A stretch of 64,000 nt of DNA from Glossina fuscipes (lineage: Eukaryota; Arthropoda; Insecta; Diptera; Glossinidae). The DNA lies in assembly GCF_014805625.2 (NCBI RefSeq), contig NW_023998415.1, positions 44,585,619-44,649,618 of the forward strand, read 5' to 3'. The notes under the pieces were generated by a model. It was not told where the DNA came from. It ran no database searches and saw only the letters and a list, made by a program, of their open reading frames with translations. A program made the translations under genes and the position numbers. How positions within the stretch are numbered: the first letter of the stretch is position 1; each line of letters starts with the position of its first letter. This document shows, one piece after another, positions 49,880-64,000 of this stretch.

Positions 49880-50662
49880 TAATCCCGTCAAGAGATTTGA
49901 TTCATCGACAAATTTCCTTTATCCCTTTGAAACACTTGTCACATATACACAGCACGACCCACATTACACCGATATCCAAGAGTATCGAATGTCTTTGAAG
50001 CATTCTCTTGGTCCATGAGCATCTTCAGTTTGTTACTATAGGTCGGGTAGGGCCGTTAGGCGTACACCCGCAAATTGTAATCGTAATTTTGGTAGGAGCA
50101 GGCAGAGTAAATTGTGCGGATATCGGCTTCAAGGGTGTGTTCTATCCATCGCTGCCTGAACTTCGTATGAACGTCAGTTTTCGTTAGACGAAAGGGGATT
50201 CAAAAATTGCCACAACCTACTGCAAAGTTTTCATACCAATTTAGAATGCCCAAACACTATTGCTTAGCCACTGTTGCTGAGAAATTTTGAAAATTGCAAT
50301 TTTTTTCCATATAACGACTTTTCCGAATAGGGCGTCATATGAAGCGACGTCGAAAAAGTGGACCGATTTCAATACCGTTTTGCATCGTAAGCACCATTTT
50401 CAATAGCGTTCGTTTTTGGGTCAAAACACGTAACTGTATCAAATTTCATCGAAATATCTCCAAAATTGCGACCTGTAGCTTGAGCACAAATTTACATGGA
50501 CAGCCATCAGACCGATAGGCAGATTTAGATCAATTCAGATTCTGAATCGATCACTGTGATAAAAATTAGGTCTATTTTAAGCCTTTCTGTTTGTTACACA
50601 CGACCTACGCACTATGTTAATATACCCTGTACCATAAGAGCAGTAGGGTATAAAAATTCGTT
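49880..50662 (-). repeat. Dispersed dipteran-type repeat with terminal TATACCC hairpin
   Basis: Read on the minus strand, it begins near 50660 with TTTTTATACCCTACTGC and GGTACAGGGTATATT, an imperfect hairpin. Farther in lies sequence meaning 'GGAGATATTTCGATGAAATTT' in part (about 50440-50466) and a CTGTCCATGTAAA segment, all typical of dispersed fly repeats. The far boundary is uncertain and no coding capacity is seen. Confidence 0.5.
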
Positions 50663-53331
50663 GAAGTATTCGTATAAGAATACTGAAGTTTATATCCTTT
50701 ATTTCATAGCCGCATTTATCAACTTTACAAAAAAGAGAATGCATAATGAGGACAAGACACAATGACAACAATGACGGACTGTTAAGCACAAATACCTTTT
50801 TGCGATTATTTTACCTTTTACGCGAATATTTCTAGAGAATAAGTTCGCATACCTGTGTGGTGATTTTTGCGATAGTGTAGGTTTCATTTTCAATTCTTCG
50901 AAGGCCGATTTACAAATCAATCACTTACAAGAGCTTTTATTTATAACGTTTCAGTGCTTCTTCTGCGTAGTGTCCGTTCGAGTATTACAATTCAATTCGG
51001 TCTTAACTCAACTGTATTTGGCTTTAATAAATACACTGAGTCAATAAATACTCTTTCAAGCGAATGTTTCATCTCATTCTGAAATTGTTAAATTAATCGC
51101 TTCTGCTGCGGCTTGTTGTTAATCTTTTCGCCAATCGCCAGCTGCGTCGACAGGTAAAAAGCTGATTGACATACATTTGCTTTTTCCATATTACGAATAT
51201 CGGGTAGTTTTCATGCAGAGTCGTTATGGGATTTTCGTAACAGTGTATTTGATTGGTAGTAATGTGACAAATGGGTCATAACCTAGATTCCTTAAAGCAA
51301 CAGGCAAGAGTTGACTTTACGACGATTGCGCATCCCAGTCCAGATATTATTAAGCTCGCATATGGCTTCTTTTGGTAATGCACACCGTGTCAAATCCTTT
51401 AAGCTGACCTTTCATAAACCCCTTATCCACTGAATGATTGAAGTTATTCTTGAAATTCAAGCAAACATTCAATTATCGATCTGCTTATAAAATTAAACTA
51501 ATCCTAACACGCACTGATTGCTTTATGTACATTTTCTGTCGCCGTAAAAATCATTTACAAACCTCTACTAGCACCCTATTGTAAGTGGAAAACTTGATCG
51601 ATTTGGAAGTGCCTGTCGTTTTACGCTTAGTATTCTGTCTTTTGTGTAACTTGCTGTCGTAATAATTAGTCTAAGGCCGTTCCTAAAACATATTTCTTGG
51701 TATTGACTCATCAATGATGATAGCATTATGTAAAAACATCACAACTTTCGTATTGCTATCACTTTTATTTTACCAATCGACCTTTTATTTTACCGATCGA
51801 TTCGCGATCATTTTCTGAATCGGTCTAAGCATGCCCATCCATCTGTTTGCCTTACTTGCTTCTGTTCAATCTACAGTTTGCTATTTTCGGGATATACTAA
51901 GGACGAACGGTACTGAAAATGGTCCGGATCAGAATACTTATGCGGCCACGTACCATACAAAACCTTTTTTTTGAAAAAGTCAAAATATGTGGATAACTGG
52001 AAGCTGATAAGGTAGAATAATTAAGGGTGGGCCGTGCGCCACTACAGTCTTGTTACTTGTTACAAATTGTAAAATTATTATTTTCATTTTTTCATCCTAT
52101 ATAGATGGGATTGTAATGGTATAGCTAGCTAAGGTAGAAAATAGTGAAGTTAGATAAGGTAAAAGTCGGTGCACAATGAAAGGACGTACTGCAGATTTAA
52201 CGTACAGACAGACATGCATAGGTAATATTGAGCAAACACATTACAAACAATTACTAGTAAACGGACATTGGATGGGCAACGGATGAATACATGAGATCTA
52301 ACGGTCAAACCTTTTCATCAAGTAATGAAAATGAGAAAACAAATGCATATCTGTATGAAGTTGATTATATAATATAAAGTATGCCCAAATATCCTGCCCT
52401 CATTGAAGCGGCCCTTTCAAATAGCTTCGGCAGCTAGTGTTGCGATTTTGCGCATGAATCTTCGAAGTGAAGACCAGTACCTATGTGAAATATTTTGCAA
52501 TCATTTACAGTATGCGATATCTATTATGAGAGTAAATGAAATAAACAGTACGCGTGTTACTAAACACTATATATATATATATATATAACTTGGCATAATC
52601 TCTAAGGCAGTGAGACAAATTTCAACTGAGTACATGTTAAGCATATTTTTCTTCTTCTTTTTTTTTATATCTATGAAAACGTTAATAATATTTATTTTAA
52701 AGTCAGACAATACTGTTACCTACCGTTACTGCTTAAAATCCTATGAATCTATGTCATGTAACAAGATTTGTTCTTTTGCGACCATAGAAAATATTATATA
52801 TATTGAATTTTATCCTTACTTAGACGAACTAGATGATAGCATTAAAATGAACAAGCGATACATTTATCATTAAAAAACATGTTGTTGCAAGCATTTGAAT
52901 CTACGAGTGTCGCGACTTACCCGTTAGTTAAGGAATTAATTTCTAAAAGTTGAAAATATTTTCCTTCTATTGCCGGGTCATCCTAATAGAAATAATTTTT
53001 AGGCTTTTAGGGCCTTTTACGCTGCACAAATCGACTCTTTTTTTTTTTTTTTTTCCTATACGATCTTATGAAGAAGTAAAAAAAAATTTATTTAAAATAT
53101 TCAAAAGATTTTTTTGAACTCTTTTCATTTATTTTTGTTTTTTTTTCTTTTCGTTTCGATAACAAATACGTCATCTAAATGTACTTAATTGTATTCAGTA
53201 TTCAATGTGATGATAACTCAGTGTTATCAACTTGATGTAGAAATGTTAAGCAAGTGTGTGAATATAATGTGAAGTTATCTGAATCTGATTGCAATAAAGC
53301 AAACTTTTCAAATATGTGCAACTATATACGT

Positions 53332-53366
<35 letters not shown>

Positions 53367-54438
53367 GTGTGTATGTATATATGTATGTATATATATATTT
53401 TTTGTAAAAGTTTACAAATTCATTTTAATTGTGAAATTTATTGGAAAGCGAGAACTCATGATAAAGATGAGGGATTATCTTTATGCATAAATAAACTAAT
53501 ATGTCCATATCTAATATATCCATTTATCCTATACATGGTCGACATAATTACAATTGCTTTCATTATATTGTATTTTACGTGCAGATCAAGCCTACAATTC
53601 AAAAGTAAAAACAATTTCATATTTTATAAATACACTTGTCATCCGAGAGACAGATATAAATATTAATTAAATGAAATTTGTTGAATAGATACATACATAA
53701 CTATTGGACTTTTTAATTAAAAATTCCAATAGCCGACAATATACAAAATCTTTGCACACTAACCTACACACAATTGTACATACGCTTAGTTACTTATACA
53801 TAAACGTAAACACAGATAAAATTCAAAACTACAGGCATTTTATACGAAAATGAAAAGTTTTGGCCAAAAACAAAAAAAAAAAACAAAAAAAAAAAAATAA
53901 ATAAATAAAAAAAAAAGTTTTTTTTTTTTTTTTCGTAAATGTGTCTGTAGTTCTTGTATCTGTATAAACGGTTTGTTATATTCTTGTACTTGAAATTTGG
54001 CCGACCAACCGTCCGACCAAACGTAATTCACATACAGGTAAAAACAGAGGGAATTATACTAAAGTTCTTCTGTTTTTCTTTTGGTTTTTTTTGTTTTTTC
54101 TCATTTTTTTTTTTTTTAATTTTTAGCTTATGGGTTTTCAGTATAAAGTTGTTTTTATGTTTATTCACCAACAACAATGTAACTACTTCACAAATGAAAT
54201 GAACATTGCTATGTATGTATGCATGTATATATGTATATTTATGTTTGTGTGTGTGCATTTGCCTAAATATATATATATATATGAATGGTTTTATTTACAT
54301 ACATATATGCATAAGTTTGTTTGCATTGTTTGTAGAAAACAAAAAGGTTTCTGTACAAGAAAATGCCCTAAAATCAACACTTGACGACATAAAACTATAT
54401 ACAAAATGAGGCAGACATACGCAAATATACAAAATAAC

Positions 54439-54483
<45 letters not shown>

Positions 54484-55653
54484 TATTTACATTCATACCC
54501 AGATGTAAGTTAGATGTTGTTACACAATTTAAAACATACACATTTATGTTGCAATCGGTTTTTTTTTTTTTTTCGTTCTTTTTTTAGTTCACTACTAAAA
54601 GATACGAGGATAAGCAACCTTTTTTTGCACATTACTTTTCTATACCTATGACTTTAAATTATAATAGACAGAGAACACGGCTGGCTTTTAAGATATGCAT
54701 TCTGAATGTATATGAGATTCGGACAAATGTTAGATTGATGTTGAAACTGCGTAAGCTTTATCAGCTTACGAATCCAAACCGTAAAGTTTAGATAAAAGAA
54801 TTTTTAAAAGCTAAATGCTAAGCATACAAGAGTTACTCACTCACTTAGATTAAGAAAGATTTCCTACTTGTTTTACACTTGCATATATATGCATTCATTT
54901 ATTGAGAATGTACAGGAGAAGGAAAAAAAACAAAACCCCAACAAAAAGAAAACAATTTTCAAAAAAAAAAAAAAACATACATACATACATAGATTGAAAC
55001 GAATTATGTAAACACTCCGCTACTTTCTTTCTATTAAACAAAACTGATAGTGCTCGGTCAACTTAAAATACGCTATGCTAACGGTAGAACGTTAGAGCGA
55101 AACACGTTAACTAACCTTAAAACACTTAAGTGCGGCAAAAATGAAAATGAAGCATTTATTTACGATACGCGGAACGAGAAAAAATTTTCCTTCTTTTTTT
55201 TTTTTTTCATTCAGGGGATGTGTCCTTTAGTCAAACAGAAAGAAAAAAAAAAAAAAAAAAACTTACTTATAATAAATGTCTCTTGTTTTTATATGCCCTA
55301 CTAGCTGAGGAAAACTATTTTGAAAGCTTTGACTGTCCCCTCGCGATACAAGCATTAAATGGATTGATAAAGAGAATGCGCTTGCACTTCTTTTATTGAA
55401 CAGAAAAGTGCAAAAAAACGTACTATAGATACATATGTACCGGTTAGTTGGTTGTGTTGCAGTTTTGTTTTCCGAGTATTTACTTAATTCTTCAGTTATA
55501 CAGCTTTGTAACAGACGAAATTGAGTTTCAAAGTTTTTACAATACTTTCACAATACTACACTCTTATGTACTTGCATATATATGTGTATTTTTCCACATC
55601 AGAGAATTCTTTCGCCTGCTTTTACCATGAACTCATTTCCTTACATATGCATT

Positions 55654-55686
<33 letters not shown>

Positions 55687-56560
55687 GCAAGCATTTTGTT
55701 TGTATGCATGCATGTATTGCTTGCTGATGTGTTTTTAACCTATTAAGGCTAGGAATTATTATTTGGATTTGAATATTCTAAGGGCTCAAAAGAGAAACAA
55801 GCAGCAATAGCTCGGCAAAGACCTTAATACCCTAAAAAAAATGTAGATTTTGAAAACACCAAAATCCCCAGAAATAACTTTTGTTCGCTTGCTTTATTTA
55901 TTTATTTATTTTTTTCATTTATTTATTTTTTTTTTTCTTTTTCTTTTTTTTTTTTTGTTATATTCTTCTTCTCTGACCATTTTCTTTTTCTACACCAAAG
56001 CTTAACCGCATGCATATGAATACAGTTAACGTATGCATGAAATCTTTAAAGGCGACACTGAAATGCAAATCCAGATCGGCTAAAAGTTCTTGGCAGTAAA
56101 AAGCCTCAACTTTCATATAACTGTGAAGGTTATTTAAAAATAAACTTTTCTTCCTTTCTTGTTTTTTTTAATTTCAAGTTGATTTAGACAACAGTTTATA
56201 TCCATTAATGACTACGAACGAATATAATTTATTGAGAGGGGAAATATTTTAGCAAAAGCTTTCCTTTTTTTGTTATTATTAATTTCATTCTTGGACAAAC
56301 TAATAATTATTTTTGTTTTGCTCTATAAAAAGACCCTTTCGTTAATTTTCGCTTTAAATTTTGAATTGATACGTCCACCTATATATATATATATAGCACT
56401 CTGTCTGACCAAAACGTCAACTTGTAAGTATTTAGATGCTTGAATGTATTTCGATCACTTTTTTACTTGAACGAGGCATTTGTTGACAAAAATTAGTCGA
56501 ACGTATACTAAGTAAAAAAAAAAAATATTTTCCAATTATTTTCTACAACATCCCTCATTT
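50663..56560. other. Intergenic AT-rich DNA, no gene seen
   Basis: Mostly unique-looking AT-rich sequence with (TA)n at 52568-52587, 53338-53358, 54461-54482 and 55661-55685, and A and T runs at 53870-53935. A 19-20 bp near-direct repeat (CTTTTATTTTACC(A/G)ATCGA) lies at about 51768-51802, and a small hairpin with 8 bp arms at 54750-54770. Confidence 0.6.
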
Positions 56561-56561
56561 T

Positions 56562-57100
56562 CCTGGCAACAAGGCGATACCGCGTCGAGCGAACGATATT
56601 GGTTTGGCAGTGATCCGATTATCGACCCGTTTTCGCATTTCTTCGGCATTTCGAAATCGCGTGCCAGGCAAGTCACGCGACATCGACTTAAATAAGATGG
56701 CAATCAGAAGGCACTATGTTTGGTGAGTACACTGGGTCCCATTCGAACTGTAGCCATGTATCCTTGACAACATTCAAAATCTGTGGCCGAGCCACTGTTT
56801 CGCAATGGAATGACTTTTTTTCTCCTTTTTGGATCTTTTCCAACGTCTAGGAACACGTCATTCATCAACTGTTAAGCTATTTGAAAGTTGTTTGGGAATT
56901 TGAGCTGAGTTTTAGTTTACCAATGCATTGCCTTCGAACTGTTTTGGCCGTTCAGGCCGTTCTTTCTCATTGACATCAAAAGCACAATTTTTAAGCCGGC
57001 TTTGCAAGCAAAACCGAAAATTAGTCGATAAAGCAACATCACCATAAGCTTCGAAAAGTATTTGATGGACTTTGGCAGCAAATTTATTTCTAATCAAACA
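56562..57100 (-). pseudogene. Decayed mariner remnant, Mos1-like (mauritiana-type)
   Basis: Minus-strand pieces in order: 57097-56912 reads AYGDVALSTNFRF, then SRLKNCAFDVNEKERPERPK and FEG, matching the mariner helix-turn-helix region ending FDV..K...PPK.FED. After a large deletion, LQFEWDPVYSPNIVPSDCHL (about 56767-56708) matches the block around the third catalytic Asp, with PSD kept. In another frame RFRNAEEMRKRVD and SFARRGIALLPG (to about 56562) match the protein's end. The pieces fall in different frames with stops, so it is an old copy. Terminal repeats were not identified. Confidence 0.75.
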
Positions 57101-59189
57101 GCAAAATTAATGAATGTCGAAAATGCAATTTAAAACATTCCATGACTAGCGTCTGTACACACGGATTCATCATTGATGCTTCGCATTGCTTGATTATTTT
57201 CAACAATAGAGTTTATTGATCAAAATATATGCAAGTACTTATTAGTTTAAAATTCTGCTCCGGTTTAATTTGTGTAAACACTCTTTTGCCTCACCTGCCC
57301 GTTTCCCTCAGATGAACTTTTGCACGCAAAACGCTCTCTACAGTCGATAGAATATGGCAAGAAAAGCTTTCCCGCTATTAATTCGACGAACGTTACTTAA
57401 GCTGAGTAGATAAGCAAAACGAGTTGTCAAGCGTGTTGACCTTTTCCCTTCTCAATTCTCTTGCCCCTACTTCTTTCACAACCGTCACAGTAGAGAACAC
57501 AGCCCCTGTATGATTGGTCATGAAAAAAAAAAAAAAAAAAAAAAAACAGAAAAAACTTGAATAAGTAATTATCATCATCTACTTCCATCAATGCAGAGGC
57601 ATGCTTGCATGCATGCTACAAAAAATGAGAAATCCGATACCATGCAAATTTAAATGCAACAGACATGAGCGAAGGTTTTTCGTTACGTCAAATACTGCTT
57701 TAAAGATATCAAAAGCGTAGCTTTTAGTATTTTTGAATCTAAAACCCGAAATAACACGTTTTCAGTGTGCGAATAAATGGAAAAAAAAAATTAAAATTAT
57801 TTTTATAAATAAGTGAATAAGAATTGTATACCCGAGCAATGTTCACCACTTATTGACCAGTTATCCGAGTTGACCAGTTTTTCTAATAATGTTATAAATA
57901 AAAAACTTTCACATTATCTTCATGCAAACGCATAAGTGCCATGAAAGCTCGCATTTTGGAGGATACTCACGACATCACATGACGTAATCCAAATTTAGCA
58001 AACTTAATTTACTTTGCGAAGATTTTGTTATTTTTCAGTATCCATCATAAAAAACTAGAACGGCTTGCGCGATAAACTTGTATGATCCAAATTTCGTATC
58101 GTTAACTTTTCTGCTAAATTGTTACTATGGACCAATTTTCATAAAAAAAATTTAAAAATTTAACTTATTCCGGAACGGGAAATCTTATAGAGAGTAAAAT
58201 AAATATTTTACAAATGTCAGGAGAAAAAATGGAAAAAAATTTTAAAAATTTTACGTAGGAAGGTTATCCTTCCACACAAAAACAAATCTATTTTAATTCA
58301 TTCACTTAAGTTATCTCATCATCATTCTGTGCCAAGCTGCTTAGGTGTGGATGCCATTTCTATGCCAAGAGTACCGTTTTCGGTACACGCTTATTTATAT
58401 GATAAGTTTATATTAAAACCTCCTTTGCATTTTCATGAGATAAAATATATATTTTGCCTCTTATGTTGTTATCGGTAGATGTCTTAAACAACGTAAACTA
58501 TGTAAATGTATAAAACATTAATAGTAAGAAATAATTTTTTGATCGTAATATCGCGAATTAAAACCCAAATGCATTTTAGCATGTACTGAAAATGATCCAC
58601 GAGACAATATATATAAAATATGTTAGATTATGAACCTTATAAGAAGCATTGCTTAACGAATAAGTAAGTAAAAGTTGATAGCATCAACTAAGGCAAACAA
58701 AGCTTCTGAAGGATGCAGTCAATCACATGTGGAGGGAAAGATTGGAGAAATTACAGCAAAAAATATTCTTAAGATGGAAGGAGAAGAGAACAGTAAACTT
58801 TTCGCACGTGACAAGCAGTCAGGGGTAGTTAAGCTTTGCTAATTAAATAATGAATGAATTTTAATTTATTTATTCGATGACGATGAAATGTAGTTAGTTA
58901 CTCTTAAGCTCTTGAGATTTTTTAATTTTTAAGTAAGCCAGTTTGTAGCGCTTTCAATACCTCAGATCCTCTTTAACAAACAGGCAGTGGGAGAGAGACG
59001 TAGAAAGAATAAGAGCCCTACCCTAGCATTGTAATAGGAAAGCAATGTTTTTTCTTATCATAGTTTTTATGATTTTGTGTCAAATTTCGTATTCCGAAGC
59101 AATAGTCGCAATGAAACTTTTCAATATCAGTTTTTTTTTTTTTACAAAACAAAATTATTAAATGATGCAAATTAGAAAAAAAAAAAAAA
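57101..59189. other. Intergenic AT-rich DNA, no gene seen
   Basis: Contains an A run at 57523-57546; nothing else with a recognisable identity. Confidence 0.6.
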
Positions 59190-60275
59190 ATAAAAGTAAG
59201 AAAATTATATTCGATTCTGACCGAATCTTTTATACCCATCAGTGTTACCTTAAAGAAGACAAAACAAAGTAAAAGAACTAAATTTTCACTTCCCCTATGA
59301 TATGGAGTGGGCTCGACTGATTTTTTCTATTTTCAAAATAAAAGTATTTGTCTCATAGATGTGCGGAGGTTGTGGGCGTGTCCTTGGGAAAGTTTAAGTC
59401 ACCTCCAATTTTTCTTGCATTTTCACTAACGGGAGAACGTTTATTATAGGTACTACACAGTTGGACAGACGGACGGATGGACAAATGAACAGACAGACAT
59501 GTTTAGGTACATTCCAAATTACGAGCTGGCCGCGAATTAAATATACTTCGTACGGTTTTTGAAGCTTGTTTCAACGCCTTATAAAGTTAGTGAAAAAAAA
59601 AAAAAAATTTACATTTTGATTCGCGAAAATATTGGGTAGGCGTGGTCAATTTTTTCCATTTTTTATTCTACAGCACTGCCCATGGATAATGCGTTCAAAT
59701 TTTTCAACATTCATCTGCTATGGTTTATGAGTAATGAAGAAAAAATCAATTTTTTTTTTCTTTTGAAAAACAGAGATGTTTTCAACGTACGTGGTACGTG
59801 CGGGCGCATCCTTCAATCCAAGCTGCCTACAAGAATCAAGTCTTTATCAAACCGGAAGTCGATAGCTTCAGTTTTACGGCAGCAGAATGTTTACAACAGA
59901 CTATGCATAGACGGACAACCAGCCGATTGGACAGACGCACATCCTTAAATCGCTTGTGTTCTTAGTTCACGTGATGGTGTGAGTGTGTCCTTCAACCTAT
60001 TTAGCCCATTTTCAATATCAACCTGCGTACAATAACTTCCATTGATTCTGATAAATTTGAAGTCGGTTGCTTCTGTGGTCACTTTTTGTTGTCAGCAGAA
60101 TGTTGATAGCAGATATTGCGACGGACATTCTTAAATCGATTTAGAATTTACAGCTGATCAAGAACATATATATATATATATTTTGTGGAATTACTGATGC
60201 TGCCTTCTGGACGTTACAAACGTTTCGATAAAATGATTATACCCTTCATCCTTCGAGGGTGGGTATCAAAAATGC
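59190..60275 (-). repeat. Dispersed repeat, minus-oriented copy (partner at 61135-61752)
   Basis: It starts AAGTAAGAAAATTATATTCG with a small GATTC..GAATC hairpin and ATACCC, includes a GGACAGACGGACGGATGGAC tract (59464-59483), and ends near 60275 with ATTATACCC...GAGGGTGGGTAT, a hairpin. The translated stretch LLKNRD.F..RGT.G (about 59757-59805) recurs on the opposite strand at 61270-61512, proving homology; it is not evidence of coding. About 59795-59950 is repeated in diverged form at about 59980-60140. Confidence 0.7.
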
Positions 60276-60988
60276 TCATGACTTGCGATGTCTTGCGATG
60301 GTTAAGTTGCTCCGAATTTGGCTGAAAGAATGAGCAAAAATAGGACAGCAATTTGAACTTTTATAAAATATCGTTTTTGCCCGTCGCCTTATATTGGTCA
60401 AGATGGCTGTGAAATGCCTTTTTCAAAAACTTAATAATTACGTGAATAAATTTCGTTTATATTTTCGTGAATTTTCATGTGCCGACATTTAGGCGATGTT
60501 ATAGAAATGAAAATTATGCATATTTTATATAATTTAAGGTTTCTCTTAAATAAATAATATATACATACGTTTGCATAACTGTATATATATATTTATATGG
60601 TTATGTTCCTTTTCTCTCTCTCTCTATATATATATATATATTATATGTACATTTTGGCATAAGTGTGTATATATGTATAATTTTATGTCCGTATCTGTGC
60701 GTTTACGTGCTTGGTTTTGCCTTTGTGTTTATGTTCGTGTTTATGTGTTTTGTGTCTATATGTGCTTTTTGTGTAAATAATACTTGGTTCACAGCTGTGT
60801 TATATTATTTTGAGGTGTTATGATGATAAAGTGAGAATCTTGTAAAATTTTGCAAACTTTAATAAATAATAATTTTTCCTTGATTCTATGTCAACCAACA
60901 ACAAGCCAGAATTTTGGTTTTTCTCATACAAGTGATCCTCACTATGTCGGTGGTCTTGTGTGTTCATGTAAAATGAATAGCAGCTATT

Positions 60989-61027
<39 letters not shown>

Positions 61028-61134
61028 CCAGGGACATATAAATAGCATATATTATTTAATATTATTAAGGGATTTTATTGGATAATATACACTATTATTT
61101 TTTTGCAAAATAGCACAAAATATATGAAAGTAAT
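60276..61134. other. AT-rich spacer with (TA)n between the inverted repeat copies
   Basis: Has TA/CT microsatellites near 60615-60642 and (TA)n at about 60990-61024. No gene is seen. Confidence 0.6.
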
Positions 61135-61752
61135 TTTTATACCCTACGCCGCACGATCAAGGGTATATTCATTTTGCTAAAGCGTTTGCAAAGCCCAGAA
61201 AAGAAAAAAAACATCAAAGGCCCCCGGAAAGTGTATGTGCTCTTGATAAGCATTAAATTCGCAATTTATTTAAATACGTTCGTCCGTCCATCTCTCCCTC
61301 TGTTTTAAACATTCTCCTGGCCGCAAAAAAGTCGCCACGGGAGCTATTGACTTCAAATTTGACACAACCATTAAAAGTTCCTGCACGCGCGTTGATATTG
61401 AAAATGAACCATCTCGGTCGGAGGATACGCCCCCAGTACCACGTAAGCTGAAATCATCTCTGTTTTTCAAAAGGAATAAAAAATTGGTTTTTCGCTCTTT
61501 ACTCATACGCAAAAAATGGGGAAAACTTGACCACGGCTAGGAACAAGCTTCAAACACCCCATAATGTATATAAATTCTTGATCAATATCAAATATGGAAT
61601 GCATTGTAACATATCCGTTTGTCCGCCTGTCCACTTGTCTGTCTGCACAATTGTTTAGTATTTTTGGTAAAAAATTTCGTTCTTTTATCTGTTTTTGGGA
61701 AAACGGGTAAAAAAAATTCAGTCACAACTGAATATAATTTTCTTACTTGTTT
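61135..61752 (+). repeat. Dispersed repeat, plus-oriented copy
   Basis: It begins TTTTTATACCCTACGCC then AAGGGTATATTCATTTTG, an imperfect terminal hairpin, and ends with CAACTGAATATAATTTTCTT followed by ACTTG. The inner part matches the copy at 59.7-59.95 kb in inverted orientation. Confidence 0.7.
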
Positions 61753-61854
61753 TAGTTTTGATTGCTTTCTACGTTAAATTAATTGACGGTGGAAAAACCA
61801 CTTCATGTGTAACTAACTAGCATTGTATTAGAACGAGTCGTCAATTATTTCGAT

Positions 61855-62255
61855 TTTTATACTCATCATCGTAGCATGAACGGTGTACTCATTTTGTCAT
61901 AATGCTTGCAACACCGAAAAGGAAGTTTCAGAGTTTCTATAATACATATATATATATATGTTCTTGGTAATTATGTTAGACGTCACGACATTTTTTCTTA
62001 ACAATACCACACCTGTGGGTATCAAATAAAATCACTTGGAGAGTAGAATGCGACAATCTACATATGATAAGTGTAATGTGTAAGTTAATTATTGTCGACG
62101 TCACGGCATGACGGATTAATTTTGCTTAGCAATATCTTTTAGAGAACTAAATAGGGAAAGATATATTTTGTGCGTTTGTCCTCTTTACGACCATAAATCA
62201 AAGCATAGCGATGAGTAGGCGAGTTTCGACCTCAGCCGAGTATAACTTTTTTACT
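61855..62255 (+). repeat. Dispersed repeat, third related copy
   Basis: It starts TTTTTATACTCATCATCG then GGTGTACTCATTTTGTCATA, and ends GCCGAGTATAACTTTTTTAC then TTG. The ends match those at 61135-61752, but the body differs, with (TA)n near 61947. Confidence 0.6.

Positions 62256-64000
<1,745 letters not shown>

Noticed and set aside
49526..49891. 121-codon minus-strand open frame
   Set aside because: No recognised domain and no splice support; it overlaps the candidate + strand frame and may be repeat-derived.
59682..59948. 88-codon open frame with LLKNRD motif
   Set aside because: The same motif occurs in an inverted non-coding repeat copy, so the similarity reflects repeat homology; the frame is not conserved as a protein.
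61270..61512. 80-codon minus-strand open frame
   Set aside because: Counterpart of the repeat at 59.7-59.95 kb; its WTDE-like end comes from a GGACAGACG tract.

Overview
The window is AT-rich, intron-rich animal DNA packed with microsatellites, homopolymer runs and decayed transposons. Exon style, the mariner element and the dispersed repeats suggest a higher fly, possibly a tephritid fruit fly; that placement is inference. There is no bacterial-style operon, CRISPR array, rRNA or recognisable tRNA.

Only one host gene is supported. Nine + strand exons between 2035 and 26361 join in frame, all with GT...AG introns, into the last 594 residues of a MOXD1-like protein (copper type II, ascorbate-dependent monooxygenase family, related to dopamine beta-monooxygenase and PHM). 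The window opens inside an intron, so the 5' exons (signal peptide and first half of the DOMON domain) lie upstream. The visible part holds the DOMON C-terminal half, both copper monooxygenase domains and a C-terminal hydrophobic segment. The most interesting point is that three of the six expected copper ligands are replaced (His to Gln, His to Arg, Met to Ser), so the protein looks like a pseudoenzyme with an intact fold.

Layout: 1-2034 intron; 2035-2190 exon; 2191-9046 large intron with a nearly complete but broken mellifera-type mariner (6497-7705) and an older transposase remnant (about 4948-5290); 9047-17757 seven exons with short to medium introns; 17758-26031 an 8.3 kb intron with a G-rich tract beside an assembly gap; 26032-26361 last exon and stop. 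From 26362 to 64000 (about 37.6 kb) no convincing protein-coding exon was found. That stretch holds the 3' UTR and then apparent intergenic DNA with two more transposase remnants (33.9-34.3 kb and 56.6-57.1 kb), an exact-period 144 bp tandem duplication (43857-44160), a perfect 16 bp hairpin (43330-43365), and a dispersed repeat family present as an inverted pair (59.2-60.3 and 61.1-61.75 kb). Two 100 bp runs of N (2550-2649, 19227-19326) are assembly gaps.

All family calls come from motif recognition by eye; no database search was possible.
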